From positions 1-64,000 of the forward strand of contig NZ_QRBZ01000005.1 in assembly GCF_009833085.1 (NCBI RefSeq): a stretch of 64,000 nt of DNA, written 5' to 3'. The DNA is from Nitrosomonas oligotropha (GTDB lineage Bacteria > Pseudomonadota > Gammaproteobacteria > Burkholderiales > Nitrosomonadaceae). This document shows, in pieces, positions 46,055 to 55,045 of the stretch. Both the position numbers and the translations under genes were made by a program. Position 1 is the first letter of the stretch. Each line of letters starts with the position of its first letter. The notes under the pieces are model-generated. The model had not been told where the DNA came from. It saw only the letters and a program-made list of their open reading frames with translations, and did no database searches.

Positions 46055-46645
46055 CTAACTGGCAATCAACGTCGATTCAATTTCCGCAAAGCTCTTCGCG
46101 ACATTGTTGGGTGGAATGATGGTACCGAGCTGCTTTTCGATTTGCGTCCAGGAAAAAATACCGCAAATCCTCGGCGATCCGATGGTGTTTTCGTCGATCA
46201 CCAAGGCATGCAACCGGCCGCTTTCGCGCAAACTGGCAACAATATTACCAACTCGGGCATGCGACACTTCTTCCAGCGGGATGGCTTCCAGCTTGTCCAA
46301 TGGCGTCATCATATCCATGACCTGAATTTCGCTGTGTTTGACACCTCTTTCCTGAATAAAGCGCATCGGCTTTTCACTCAGAATGTCAGTGGCTGTGATA
46401 ATGCCAGCCAGCGAATTATCGTCGTTCATGACTAACAGCGTCCGCACGCCACGCTGCATCATATAAGTATTGGCCACTTCCATCGTATTGCTTGGGGCGA
46501 TAACGGCCGCTTGTATCCGGCGTAAATCGGTCATGACTTCGAGTGCGGGGGAATCAAATGCGACAAGATTCGGTGCTGCGGGCTTAGAAATCTGCACAGT
46601 GCCTGTTAAATACTGTACCGAAAGAGATTTATATTCATTCATCAT
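46055..46645 (-). CDS. CBS-domain protein
   Basis: A 196-aa soluble protein with two CBS-like motifs, one at about residues 55-105 (MMQRGVRTLLVMNDDNSLAGIITATDIL) and a second at 120-180 (VSHARVGNIVASLRESGRLHALVIDENTIGSPRICGIFSWTQIEKQLG). The pair could bind adenosyl ligands and regulate a partner. ATG 46645 with AGGGAG eight nt upstream is preferred over GTG 46654. It is a stand-alone regulator, and no fused enzyme or channel is present. Confidence 0.88.
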   Translation of the reverse strand: MMNEYKSLSVQYLTGTVQISKPAAPNLVAFDSPALEVMTDLRRIQAAVIAPSNTMEVANTYMMQRGVRTLLVMNDDNSLAGIITATDILSEKPMRFIQERGVKHSEIQVMDMMTPLDKLEAIPLEEVSHARVGNIVASLRESGRLHALVIDENTIGSPRICGIFSWTQIEKQLGTIIPPNNVAKSFAEIESTLIAS

Positions 46646-46770
46646 TTTGTGCACTCCCTAGAGGGTTGATGGGAAACACCTGATTACAAAATAGATCATC
46701 TACTTTGAGTTGAAACTCTACGCCGAAAAGACATTTGAAGCAATAGGCCTATTTGCCGTGGGGGAAAAGC

Positions 46771-48219
46771 TTATTGCCGGTTATACACCCACTGCACCAG
46801 CGTATCCATGGCAGCACGGGATTGTCCGGCCTGTTCGTGATTGACAAAAAAGACCACGATGACACGCCGTCCCGACTTATCCAGCAGGTAACCGGCCAAC
46901 GCACGCACATTGTTGAGCGCGCCGGTTTTCATATGCGCCAGCCCTTTCACCGGCGTATCGGTAAAACGGTTTTTCAGCGTGCCGTCCACCGCCGCTATCG
47001 GCAGTGACGAAATGAATTCCGGCATCACCGGACTGTTAAACGCGGCCAGCAGCAATTGCCCCATGTGCCGCGCGCTGATCTGTTCCTTGCGCGATAATCC
47101 GGAGCCGTTCTCCACGATCAATTCTGGAAAGTTGAGTTGTTTGCTTGCCAGCCATTGGCGGATCGCCACCTCGGATTTAGCCAGCGTCGCCGGTGAACTA
47201 TTGATCACCACATCGCCGATTCCCAGCGTTAGATACAGCTGGCGCGCGGCGATATTGTTACTGAATTTATTGATGCCGCGGATAATATCCGCCAGCGGCG
47301 GGGATTGATAAATCTTCAATGGCGATAAACTCTGCGGCGTCTGCCCGGACATGACATCGCCATGAAACACACCGCCCTGCTGCCCCCATAGGCGCTTAAA
47401 CAAATCTCGGGTATATACGGCACTGTCTTGCAAGCTCAACATATACGATTGCTTGCCGCATTGCCGGGAAAAACTGCCGTTCAGAGCCACGGTAAAATTA
47501 TTTTTGTCTTCCTTGTCCGCAACCACGTCGATCGTCAGCAAATTCTGCCAATCACCGCATTTACCTTGCGTCAGTTTCAAATTATTCTGCACGCGCAACG
47601 ATTCCGGCAAGGGATCGACCACAACGCGCACGGCATTTTTTTCCGGCTCCGGGAACAGGTGGATGGTCGATGTGCGGTAATTGATCAGTAAAGCTTCCGG
47701 CAACACGTTATAGGTGCGGTAAGGCTGTCCGTCGAACTCGCCCGGATCGTCGGCGGGAATGTCGTAATGCGAGTGATCGAGTATCAGATTGCCTTTGATC
47801 TCGTGCAACCCGGTTTGCCGCAGGCGATGAATCAACAACCAGAAATTCTCCAGATCCAGCTTGGGATCGCCGTACCCTTTAATGATCAGATCGCCATACA
47901 GTACGCCGTCAACTATCTTGCCATTGGCGTACAGCATGGTCGACCAGGTATACGCCGGCCCCAGCAATTCCAGCCCGGCGTACGTCGTCAGCAATTTCAT
48001 CACCGATGCCGGGTTCATCGCGGCATCGGCATTGACCGCCACTACCGGCTGATTTTTGCCGATTTCCTGAACGTACACACCGGTTGCCGTCTCCGGAATA
48101 GCCAGTTGCTGCAACTTTTGCTTCACCGCCGCTGGCAATCCCTGCGAAAAAGCAACGCCCGGCAACGCGCCGTGCAGGATCAGCAGGCTGAGACTGAGGC
48201 AGAGATAAAAATGTGGCAT
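46771..48219 (-). CDS. dacB: D-alanyl-D-alanine carboxypeptidase/endopeptidase (PBP4 type)
   Basis: Low-molecular-mass class C penicillin-binding protein, about 482 aa from ATG 48219 with a signal peptide ending VAFS. Catalytic motifs are SVMK (SxxK), SNN in KFSNNIAAR (SxN) and KTG in HMKTGALNN. A long inserted domain between SxxK and SxN is typical of DacB. It trims or cleaves peptidoglycan cross-links. It follows a small lipoprotein gene by 22 nt. Longer in-frame starts reach into that gene and are unlikely. Confidence 0.92.
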   Translation of the reverse strand: MPHFYLCLSLSLLILHGALPGVAFSQGLPAAVKQKLQQLAIPETATGVYVQEIGKNQPVVAVNADAAMNPASVMKLLTTYAGLELLGPAYTWSTMLYANGKIVDGVLYGDLIIKGYGDPKLDLENFWLLIHRLRQTGLHEIKGNLILDHSHYDIPADDPGEFDGQPYRTYNVLPEALLINYRTSTIHLFPEPEKNAVRVVVDPLPESLRVQNNLKLTQGKCGDWQNLLTIDVVADKEDKNNFTVALNGSFSRQCGKQSYMLSLQDSAVYTRDLFKRLWGQQGGVFHGDVMSGQTPQSLSPLKIYQSPPLADIIRGINKFSNNIAARQLYLTLGIGDVVINSSPATLAKSEVAIRQWLASKQLNFPELIVENGSGLSRKEQISARHMGQLLLAAFNSPVMPEFISSLPIAAVDGTLKNRFTDTPVKGLAHMKTGALNNVRALAGYLLDKSGRRVIVVFFVNHEQAGQSRAAMDTLVQWVYNRQ

Positions 48220-48241
48220 CCGGCTGAATGACCGTAAGAAA

Positions 48242-48574
48242 TTATTTCTTTCCGTTACACAAAGCAAACCCGTCATCCCAGCCCATGCGGTACTGGTCAT
48301 CCTTATCATAGCGGTTCAGGTCTTTAAAAGCCCAGCTGGTTCTTTTTGCGGTTTCGCAACCGTCGATATAGCCCTGCTGCGTATTTTCCGGATAACCGGT
48401 CAGGTTGTATTTGGGTTTTGCACTTTCCGGCAGCGGGCCTGCGGGCCGTTCCGGTTTCTTACCCGGCAGCGGAAGTTGCTTATCGGACAGCGGATGCTGC
48501 TTATCGGGGATTGTGCTGCACGCGGAAATGATGACGGCTAAAAGAATGACGAAAAACGATGAACGATAACCCAT
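48242..48574 (-). CDS. Small lipoprotein, unknown
   Basis: About 110 aa, lipoprotein signal with lipobox ISAC, then a Pro/Lys-rich linker with repeated PLSDKQ/PLPGKK blocks. The compact C-terminal part (GYIDGCETAKRTSWAFKDLNRYDKDDQYRMGWDDGFALC) has two Cys and the YxxGWxDGFxxC shape seen in other envelope proteins. Start ATG 48574 has AAAGG eight nt upstream; ATG 48592 is weaker. It is probably co-transcribed with dacB. The function is unknown. Confidence 0.75.
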   Translation of the reverse strand: MGYRSSFFVILLAVIISACSTIPDKQHPLSDKQLPLPGKKPERPAGPLPESAKPKYNLTGYPENTQQGYIDGCETAKRTSWAFKDLNRYDKDDQYRMGWDDGFALCNGKK

Positions 48575-48603
48575 GAATGTACCTTTGCTCATTACTCAAT
48601 AAA

Positions 48604-49479
48604 CTACAAAACCGATTTTAACAACTTACCCATTTCCGCCGGGTTGCGCGTGACTTTGATGCCGCACGACTCCATCACGTCGAGTTTTTCCTGCGCCGTT
48701 CCCTTGCCGCCGGAAATGATCGCACCGGCGTGTCCCATGCGCTTGCCCGGTGGCGCCGTAACACCGGCAATGAAACCGGCCACCGGTTTGCGCATGTGAT
48801 CCTTGACCCAGCGCGCGCAATCCTCTTCGTCGCTGCCGCCGATTTCTCCGACCATCAGCACGGCATCGGTTTCATCGTCGTCGTTGAATAACTGCAACAC
48901 ATCGAGGTGTTTCAAACCATTCACTGGATCGCCACCAATACCGATGCAAGTCGACTGCCCAAGCCCGAGCGCCATCAATTGCGCCACCGCTTCGTAGGTC
49001 AACGTGCCGGAGCGCGACACCACACCGATGCGGCCTTTTTTATGGATATAACCCGGCATGATGCCGATCTTGAGCTCGTCCGGCGTGATGATCCCCGGAC
49101 AATTCGGCCCGATCAGGCGGGTTTTCTTGCCCTGCATGTTGTAACGCGTGCGGATCATATCGCGTACCGGAATGCCCTCGGTGATGCAGATCACCAGATC
49201 CAGCTCGGCTTCCACCGCCTCGTCGATCGCCGCGGCGGCAAACGGCGGCGGCACATAAATCACCGACACATTGGCGCCGGTTTGTTGTTTGGCTTCCTTA
49301 ACGGTAGCATAAATCGGAATGCCTTCAAAATCCTCGCCCGGTTTGCGCGGATTCACCCCCGCAACGAAGCATTCCTTGCCATTGGCATAGTCGCGGCACA
49401 TTCGGGTGTGAAATTGCCCGGTTTTTCCGGTTATGCCCTGCGTCATGACGCGACTGTTGCGATTGATCAGAATAGACAT
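48604..49479 (-). CDS. sucD: Succinyl-CoA ligase alpha subunit
   Basis: A 291-aa subunit that carries the phosphohistidine loop, [21 protein letters not shown] near residue 245. The CoA-binding N-terminal [14 protein letters not shown] and [20 protein letters not shown] are also present. It forms succinyl-CoA synthetase with SucC, whose gene ends 18 nt upstream on the minus strand. TCA-cycle enzyme. Confidence 0.97.
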   Translation of the reverse strand: MSILINRNSRVMTQGITGKTGQFHTRMCRDYANGKECFVAGVNPRKPGEDFEGIPIYATVKEAKQQTGANVSVIYVPPPFAAAAIDEAVEAELDLVICITEGIPVRDMIRTRYNMQGKKTRLIGPNCPGIITPDELKIGIMPGYIHKKGRIGVVSRSGTLTYEAVAQLMALGLGQSTCIGIGGDPVNGLKHLDVLQLFNDDDETDAVLMVGEIGGSDEEDCARWVKDHMRKPVAGFIAGVTAPPGKRMGHAGAIISGGKGTAQEKLDVMESCGIKVTRNPAEMGKLLKSVL

Positions 49480-49497
49480 AGTGTGCTCCTGAGATGA

Positions 49498-50688
49498 TTA
49501 ACTCTGACAACCGCACGAAGACGGTTTCGACTTCGCCGCGTTCACCGCTTTCTGCGCGGCATCGGCCATATCCGTCGCCGAAATGATCGGCAAACCGGAA
49601 TCGGCGAGAATTTTCTTGCCAAGATCGACGTTAGTGCCTTCCAGCCGCACCACCAGCGGCACCGTCAATTGCACCTCACGTGCCGCAGCAACCACGCCCT
49701 CGGCAATCACGTCGCATTTCATGATGCCGCCGAAAATATTGACCAGAATCGCCTGCAATTTGGGATTACGCAGCATCAGCTTGAACGCCTCGGTCACTTT
49801 CTCGGTCGTCGCGCCGCCGCCGACATCGAGAAAATTCGCCGGATTGCCGCCGTATAATTTGATGATATCCATTGTCGCCATCGCCAGTCCCGCGCCGTTC
49901 ACCAAACAGCCGATATTGCCATCGAGCGGGATGTACGATAATTCATATTTCGCCGCTTCGATCTCAACCGGATCTTCTTCGTCCAGATCGCGTAACGCAA
50001 CGATCTCTGAGTGACGAAACAATGCGTTATCGTCAAAATTCATTTTGGCGTCGAGCGCGATCACTTGTTTTTCCGCAGTCAACGCCAGCGGATTGATCTC
50101 CAGCAACGACGCATCGGTTTCATCGAACGCCCGGTACAATCCTTGCAGCAACGACGCGGCGCCCGGCAAGCTCTGCGCCGGAATGCCCATTTTTTGCGCG
50201 ATCTCCTGCGCCTGCTGCTGGCTCAATCCTGCGATGGGATCGATAAATACTTTATGAATCTTCTCCGGCGTTTCGGCGGCTACTTTTTCGATCTCCATGC
50301 CGCCCTCGGAACTCGCCATCAAACACACGCGCTGCTGACGCCGGTCGACCACCATACCGGCATAAAATTCTTTCTCAATCCGCACGCCCTGCTCGATGAA
50401 AAGGCGATGCACGATCTGCCCTTCCGCGCCGGTCTGATGCGTCACCAACCGCATGCCCAATATCTCACCGGCACGCCGCCGCAATTCGTCCAACGACCGT
50501 GCCACCTTCACCCCGCCGCCCTTACCGCGCCCGCCGGCGTAGATCTGCGCCTTCACCGCCCACACATCGCCGCCCAATTGCTTGGCCGCATTCACCGCCT
50601 CGTCGACACTGAAACACGCAATGCCTTGCGGTGTTGCAACGCCGTATTGCCGTAAAATTTCCTTGGCCTGGTATTCATGGATTTTCAT
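49498..50688 (-). CDS. sucC: Succinyl-CoA ligase beta subunit
   Basis: About 396 aa with an ATP-grasp fold: [16 protein letters not shown] at the start, [36 protein letters not shown] and the C-terminal [11 protein letters not shown] and [16 protein letters not shown] 50688 fits the family start; a GTG at 50697 sits almost on the AAGGAG ribosome site. It is the first gene of sucCD. Its ribosome site overlaps the stop of a tiny remnant ORF upstream. Confidence 0.97.
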   Translation of the reverse strand: MKIHEYQAKEILRQYGVATPQGIACFSVDEAVNAAKQLGGDVWAVKAQIYAGGRGKGGGVKVARSLDELRRRAGEILGMRLVTHQTGAEGQIVHRLFIEQGVRIEKEFYAGMVVDRRQQRVCLMASSEGGMEIEKVAAETPEKIHKVFIDPIAGLSQQQAQEIAQKMGIPAQSLPGAASLLQGLYRAFDETDASLLEINPLALTAEKQVIALDAKMNFDDNALFRHSEIVALRDLDEEDPVEIEAAKYELSYIPLDGNIGCLVNGAGLAMATMDIIKLYGGNPANFLDVGGGATTEKVTEAFKLMLRNPKLQAILVNIFGGIMKCDVIAEGVVAAAREVQLTVPLVVRLEGTNVDLGKKILADSGLPIISATDMADAAQKAVNAAKSKPSSCGCQS

Positions 50689-50703
50689 GGATATCACTTC
50701 TCC

Positions 50704-50793
50704 TTAAGGTATCAACAACACGCCTTCACACCGGACGATTTTCAGTAGTGCCAGCAATCGGATCGATTCGATTTTGAGTGTATCCGTTGTCAT
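50704..50793 (-). pseudogene. Possible truncated HEPN-type partner
   Basis: An ORF of 29 codons begins in an ATGA overlap with the stop of the nucleotidyltransferase gene and ends in TAA at 50706-50704, inside the sucC ribosome-site region. The peptide starts MTTDTLKIESIRLLALLKIV, and its N-terminal helix is like the start of HEPN toxins that normally follow MNT genes. The rest of such a gene is missing. Confidence 0.45.
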
Positions 50794-51140
50794 AGCATCA
50801 CGCCGGTTTGACGCGCTATTTGGTGAATCGGTTGTTCCCGTGTCTCCGGATCGACAATGATGACGTCGATTTTCTGATCACCGAGCTGCATTTGCAATTG
50901 ACTCGTCAACCGGCATGCGGTTGAAACGCGATCGGCCAGTTTCTGTTCCGTTTCAATCAGTAAATCGATATCTCCACCCTTCTCATCCAACCCCGCCCTG
51001 GAGCCAAAAATGCGAATACGCGCACCGTCTCCCAGCAAACGAAACACCGTCGCACGGATGATCTCGATTTCCCTGGCCGATAATCTGACTCTGGAATCGG
51101 TGTTACAGCGATGAGAATCGTCAGGATCGAGTTGCATCAT
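50790..51140 (-). CDS. MNT-type nucleotidyltransferase (antitoxin-like)
   Basis: A 116-aa minimal nucleotidyltransferase domain with GSRAG (IFGSRAGLDEKGGDIDLLIE) and the GD-x-D metal motif, plus a later Asp in KIDVIIVD. Small proteins like this form the antitoxin half of HEPN/MNT pairs, where they modify or block the toxin. The expected HEPN gene follows only as a 29-codon remnant. It sits just upstream of sucC on the same strand. Confidence 0.75.
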   Translation of the reverse strand: MMQLDPDDSHRCNTDSRVRLSAREIEIIRATVFRLLGDGARIRIFGSRAGLDEKGGDIDLLIETEQKLADRVSTACRLTSQLQMQLGDQKIDVIIVDPETREQPIHQIARQTGVML

Positions 51141-51915
51141 TCATCAGAAACCGTGAGCTTGATAGTTAATTTAATCCGTCAAATAAAAAACCGCCGAAAG
51201 TGAGCGGAGAATATAACCGGAAGCTATTGAGCCTGCCGCGGCAGTCACTCAATTGCATTTCACCAGTGTTCTAAGCTCGTCAGGGCAGATAACCAGTAGA
51301 TCATTTCAATAGGTTGAAATACCGCATTTACCATTACAGCAAGTTTAAATTTTGATTTGTTACATACCGGATAATGTAAGCAGACACCCAAGGGTGCCAC
51401 ACATGATGCACTTAGCAAGGTTTCATACGCCGCAACACCAGAAGTACTTGATTTTCTTCTTCCGTGCGTTTTTCTGCGTTTATACCAACTCTCTATTTAT
51501 CCTATTGCTTAATATGATCAAAGTAAAGAAGCATCTGATTCGTACAGTCAGTTCAGACATATGAGCAGCAAAAAATCGTGGCTGTCAACATCATACCAAG
51601 CACAAATTTGCTGATGCATGCCTTTCTGTCTGTGTCACCGTGAGCATACGCGTTTTCATTGACGGTTAAAACCGCGCGTTACTCATGAATTGATGCAATC
51701 CATAAATCAACGCAACAAGCGCATCGTATATCCACTTCCACCGTATTGAAAATCCAGCTTAAACTGCGGCGCATTTATTTGACGGCATGCGGCTGTGGTT
51801 TTTATCACTGACTGAACCAACAAAAAATCATATCTTTTGACATCTGCTTTAATTTTGCCGGTTTTATGCAAAACCGGTTCAGCAACGCAATGACCCACCC
51901 CGTTTGAGGAGATTT
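51141..51915. other. Intergenic region of 775 nt
   Basis: A long spacer between the MNT gene and the secreted pair. Open frames here are short, overlapping on both strands, and have no ribosome sites. It contains one hairpin with a T-run on the minus strand (51185-51207). It might encode a small RNA, but I cannot identify one. Confidence 0.4.
51185..51207 (-). terminator. Possible terminator with no assigned gene
   Basis: On the minus strand, CCGC...GCGG (with a T-G pair) is followed by six T. No gene lies upstream on that strand within several hundred nt. Confidence 0.4.
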
Positions 51916-52743
51916 ATGATGAAAGTAAAAACACTAGCAGCAGCGATTCTGGGTTTGACCCTATCGATGGTTATCACGCACACGCAGGCATCGCACGCGG
52001 ACGGCACCAACACTTCGGAGCTGGTGCACAACGCCGATCTGATTTTTGAAGGCACGGTCGTTAACGTCGAATACCGCACCTCGGATGTTCTGAAAGCGGA
52101 CGATGTGGCCATGCCGCATACCTATGTCACTTACGAGATCACCAAAAACTTCAAAGGCCGCTCCAGTGAAGATAAATTGATCACGCTACGCTTCCGCGGC
52201 GGGCCTGACGATGCCGGCAATACCCTGATTATTCCGGGTGTACCGTTATTCCAAGCGGGCGATCAGGACATCGTATTCGTGCGCGGCAACGGCGTGGAAA
52301 TTTCGCCGGTGGTCGGCGGTAATTTTGGCCGTTTCCGTATCAGCAAAGACGCCGTGCATTCGGATGCCTGGCAAGAAATCTGGTTGCTGAGCAACGGCCA
52401 GCTCGACCAAGGCAAATTTAATGAAGAAAAGAAAAGCGTGACCCACCGCATCGGTGTCCACGAGTTTACCTTTGAAACCGAAAACAAAGTGGAATGGACT
52501 CCTCCAGCCGATGCTAAAAAGCTGACGCCGGTGCAGTTCCGTAAATTCCTGGGCGACAGCGTGAATCAGCACTATACCCCGCAAGCGCTCAGCACGCTCA
52601 AAGCAGCCAGAAGCGTTCCGGTTCATGAACGATTCTCCATTGGAAAAGCAAAACCGCTGGCCGCACCGGCTGTGACACCGGTTGTCCACAAGCTTGATCC
52701 CGAAGCAATACGCCCGGAAGAAATGACGATCCGCAAACATTAA
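51916..52743 (+). CDS. Secreted protein, possible TIMP/NTR-like domain
   Basis: A 275-aa protein with a signal peptide (about 1-25, ending QASH). The mature N-terminal part (about 28-160) reads as a beta-barrel: ELVHNADLIFEGTVVNVEY, HTYVTYEITKNFKG, KLITLRFRGGPDD, FQAGDQDIVFVRGNG. This is the style of NTR/TIMP-like domains that occur beside matrixin proteases. The C-terminal 60 residues are Ala/Pro/Lys-rich. GAGGAG precedes ATG 51916. It is followed after 66 nt by the metalloprotease, so it may be its inhibitor, chaperone or partner. That function is inferred. Confidence 0.6.
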   Translation: MMKVKTLAAAILGLTLSMVITHTQASHADGTNTSELVHNADLIFEGTVVNVEYRTSDVLKADDVAMPHTYVTYEITKNFKGRSSEDKLITLRFRGGPDDAGNTLIIPGVPLFQAGDQDIVFVRGNGVEISPVVGGNFGRFRISKDAVHSDAWQEIWLLSNGQLDQGKFNEEKKSVTHRIGVHEFTFETENKVEWTPPADAKKLTPVQFRKFLGDSVNQHYTPQALSTLKAARSVPVHERFSIGKAKPLAAPAVTPVVHKLDPEAIRPEEMTIRKH

Positions 52744-52809
52744 AACGCATTTCCGCACGGCATCTGAACACTGCATTCACAGCATGAACCAACGATTAGG
52801 AGACTTATC

Positions 52810-53901
52810 ATGAACGCATCGCGATTCAACCAATTACTTGCCGCGCTGTTTCTGGCAACCATGACTCAACAGGCATCCGCTTACACCACGATCAAATGCG
52901 GCGGCAGCTCAACCAAATGGAGCGGCAACAATTACACCGTTCGCGCATCAACCGTCGGCTTTCCCGTAGGCCCGTGGCGGGATGCTCTATCTTCCGTGGT
53001 TTCACACTGGAACGGCAATCCTAGCAATTTAAGCTTTGGCGTGGTTTGGAATGAACCCGCCGTTGCCGCCAACAACAATGAAAACGAAGCCTGGTGGGAA
53101 GCCAATAACGGTCCGAACATCGGCACCTATCCGGCAGTTACTTATGTATGGTTTAAAGGCGATTGCACGCTGAAAGAAGCGGATGTCATATTCAATAACA
53201 GCGTGGCTTTTCACTATACCACCAGCAAAACCAGCCTCTGGCCTTACGGCGGCGCGAACCGGCCATTCCAAACCACCGCTATGCACGAATTCGGCCATGC
53301 CGCCGGATTGGCGCATACCGCCAATACCTATAACATCATGGGATCCGATTGGACGCATATCCACGCCAACGGTGCGACCGCAACCGCTTACAGCGGCGAG
53401 GATGCCAACAATGGATTGGTAGCGGTGTACGGCCTGTGGACAGGCGGTCCGGAAGACCTCGGCGTGGTGCATTGGAAACATACCGGCAGCAGCGGCGAAT
53501 ACAGCACGCATGGCCGCACTCGCATTCTCGATACATCGAATATCGAATTGGCAAAAGTGGCTGGCACGGCTGAGCCCGTGTATCGCGTCAACAAAGGGCA
53601 AACCATCAAGCTCGAGTTGACCTATGAAAACCTTGGCAAAACCAGTCCATTGGCCGCCAAGGTGGGCTATTACCTGTCGAGCAATGACATCATCAGCGTG
53701 GCCGACCGGTTCCTGGGTGAAGGCAATGTCACTTTATACCGGGGCTTTCCGGACACCACATTCAATACCTCTCTGGTCATTCCAACCGATCTGGTCAGCG
53801 GCCAAATCTATTGGGTCGGCGCCATCATCGATTACAACAATGCCTATAGCGAACGCAGCGAAGCCAATAACGCCACGTACATTGGCATTCGCGTGAATTA
53901 A
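52810..53901 (+). CDS. Secreted matrixin-family metalloprotease with CARDB-like C-terminal domain
   Basis: A 363-aa protein with a signal peptide (ends QASA). The catalytic zinc motif HEFGHAAGLAH (His159, Glu160, His163, His169) is followed by NIMGSDWTH, the Met-turn. A C-terminal beta domain (about 255-363) resembles CARDB/Ig-like repeats (VNKGQTIKLELTYENLGKTSPLAAKVGYYLSSNDII). It should be exported and may cleave extracellular or envelope proteins. It is paired with the preceding secreted protein, with GGAG before its ATG. Confidence 0.88.
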   Translation: MNASRFNQLLAALFLATMTQQASAYTTIKCGGSSTKWSGNNYTVRASTVGFPVGPWRDALSSVVSHWNGNPSNLSFGVVWNEPAVAANNNENEAWWEANNGPNIGTYPAVTYVWFKGDCTLKEADVIFNNSVAFHYTTSKTSLWPYGGANRPFQTTAMHEFGHAAGLAHTANTYNIMGSDWTHIHANGATATAYSGEDANNGLVAVYGLWTGGPEDLGVVHWKHTGSSGEYSTHGRTRILDTSNIELAKVAGTAEPVYRVNKGQTIKLELTYENLGKTSPLAAKVGYYLSSNDIISVADRFLGEGNVTLYRGFPDTTFNTSLVIPTDLVSGQIYWVGAIIDYNNAYSERSEANNATYIGIRVN

Positions 53902-53929
53902 TTCACAACGTATTCAGTTGCATTGCAAA

Positions 53930-53971
53930 AAGCTTCTTCGCTCACACCAAGACACGTGAGCGAAGAAGCTT
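53930..53971 (-). terminator. Strong terminator, leftward
   Basis: A perfect 16-pair inverted repeat AAGCTTCTTCGCTCAC / GTGAGCGAAGAAGCTT with a ten-nt loop. On the minus strand a T-run follows, ending transcription of the VOC gene. It may also block the convergent matrixin transcript. Confidence 0.75.
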
Positions 53972-53987
53972 CCGATTCTGAAAGCAA

Positions 53988-54392
53988 TTATCCCCAAGCG
54001 GCCTGTTGCAGCACGACGCGGTAACCATCGGGATCGGCAAAAGTCCGGCCATGATATCGCCAGTAAGGATTAAACGGCGGCACCTCGGTAAAACCCGCAT
54101 CCAGCATGCGCTGACAGGCTTCCTGCCAATCCTTCAGCTCCGGCAGATAAAAAACCAGCAAATCTTCCGGTGTCGGCGCTGGATTAACGGGATGCGTGCG
54201 GCAGTAAGTAAATTCCAAGTGATGATCTAGCCCCTTCTTACCCAGCATCACGCCATCGAATCCTTCGTGATCCTCAAAACGGCCGATTTCTTCAAGACCC
54301 AAGCCATGACGATAGAGCGTTACCGATTGTTCCAGATTGCTGACGGGGCGGGCAATGCGTAAATGAAGCGGCATTCTGATTTCAGTGTGCAT
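53988..54392 (-). CDS. VOC-family (glyoxalase-like) protein
   Basis: A 134-aa vicinal-oxygen-chelate fold protein with paired halves (IARPVSNLEQSVTLYRHGLGLEEIG and LKDWQEACQRMLDAGFTEV) and DPDGYRVVLQQA at the end. HL near residue 10, Glu and His in LEFTYCRTHP, and Glu-poor C-terminus leave the metal set uncertain. Substrate unknown. It is distinct from gloA at 41298. Confidence 0.8.
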   Translation of the reverse strand: MHTEIRMPLHLRIARPVSNLEQSVTLYRHGLGLEEIGRFEDHEGFDGVMLGKKGLDHHLEFTYCRTHPVNPAPTPEDLLVFYLPELKDWQEACQRMLDAGFTEVPPFNPYWRYHGRTFADPDGYRVVLQQAAWG

Positions 54393-54435
54393 AGGATAAA
54401 TTCAGATTTTTTAGCCTAAAATCATAGTGAATGTA

Positions 54436-55041
54436 CTACTCCAACGCTTCAATATCCAACCTCACACCATACCCCGGTTTTTTATCATCCGTTTCGCCAT
54501 GCTTCGTCAAAACCGATCTACACGTCGTGATTTGATCTTCTAGTTCCTTTTCCCTGAGTTTATGGCGGAAACTGTGTGCTTGCTGGCGGCTGAAGTGGCC
54601 GATGGTATGGTTGTGGATTTCAACGCGCACGACGTCGGTATCGAAGGGATTGCTCGCGTCGGGGATCAGCTCGACTTTGAAGTCATGCGATTGCGAGGCC
54701 GTGGCGGTTTCAAAACGAATACTATTTTCCTGCACCAGCTGCTCGATTACCTTCTGATACGGCTCTGCTGACACGGCGCAGGCAAATTGACCCGGTTCCG
54801 GCCAGGCATAATGACTCTGCGCTGGTTTGGCATGCGATGGTGCGTTCTTTTTCACATCGGATGCGGCGATTTTGTCCCGGTTGAAATAGAGAATAACCGC
54901 GGAAATGAGCGCTACCGGCAGGATATGCGATTTATCGCTTCCGGCGCCGACGATGAGCCCGAAAAATAGCGACAGTACCAGAATCGACAGAATGCTGATT
55001 CCCGGTTTCCGGTCAGGCGAAGAATCGGGCCTTTCTTCCAT
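54436..55041 (-). CDS. Membrane protein with HIRAN-like domain
   Basis: About 201 aa. Two membrane helices (about 14-60) are followed by a Lys/Ala/His linker. The C-terminal domain (about 85-200) has VELIPDASNPFDTDVVRVEIHNHTIGHFSRQQAHSFRHKL, which resembles HIRAN (NPxDxxAVxV...IGxxxxxxA). HIRAN domains normally bind DNA 3' ends in repair proteins, so a membrane anchor is odd. It has no visible ribosome site, and abuts the glutathione peroxidase gene. Confidence 0.6.
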   Translation of the reverse strand: MEERPDSSPDRKPGISILSILVLSLFFGLIVGAGSDKSHILPVALISAVILYFNRDKIAASDVKKNAPSHAKPAQSHYAWPEPGQFACAVSAEPYQKVIEQLVQENSIRFETATASQSHDFKVELIPDASNPFDTDVVRVEIHNHTIGHFSRQQAHSFRHKLREKELEDQITTCRSVLTKHGETDDKKPGYGVRLDIEALE

Positions 55042-55045
55042 CAAC

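Noticed and set aside
51352-51564. 70-codon open frame in the spacer before the secreted pair
   Set aside because: No ribosome site, odd composition, and no family resemblance; likely chance.
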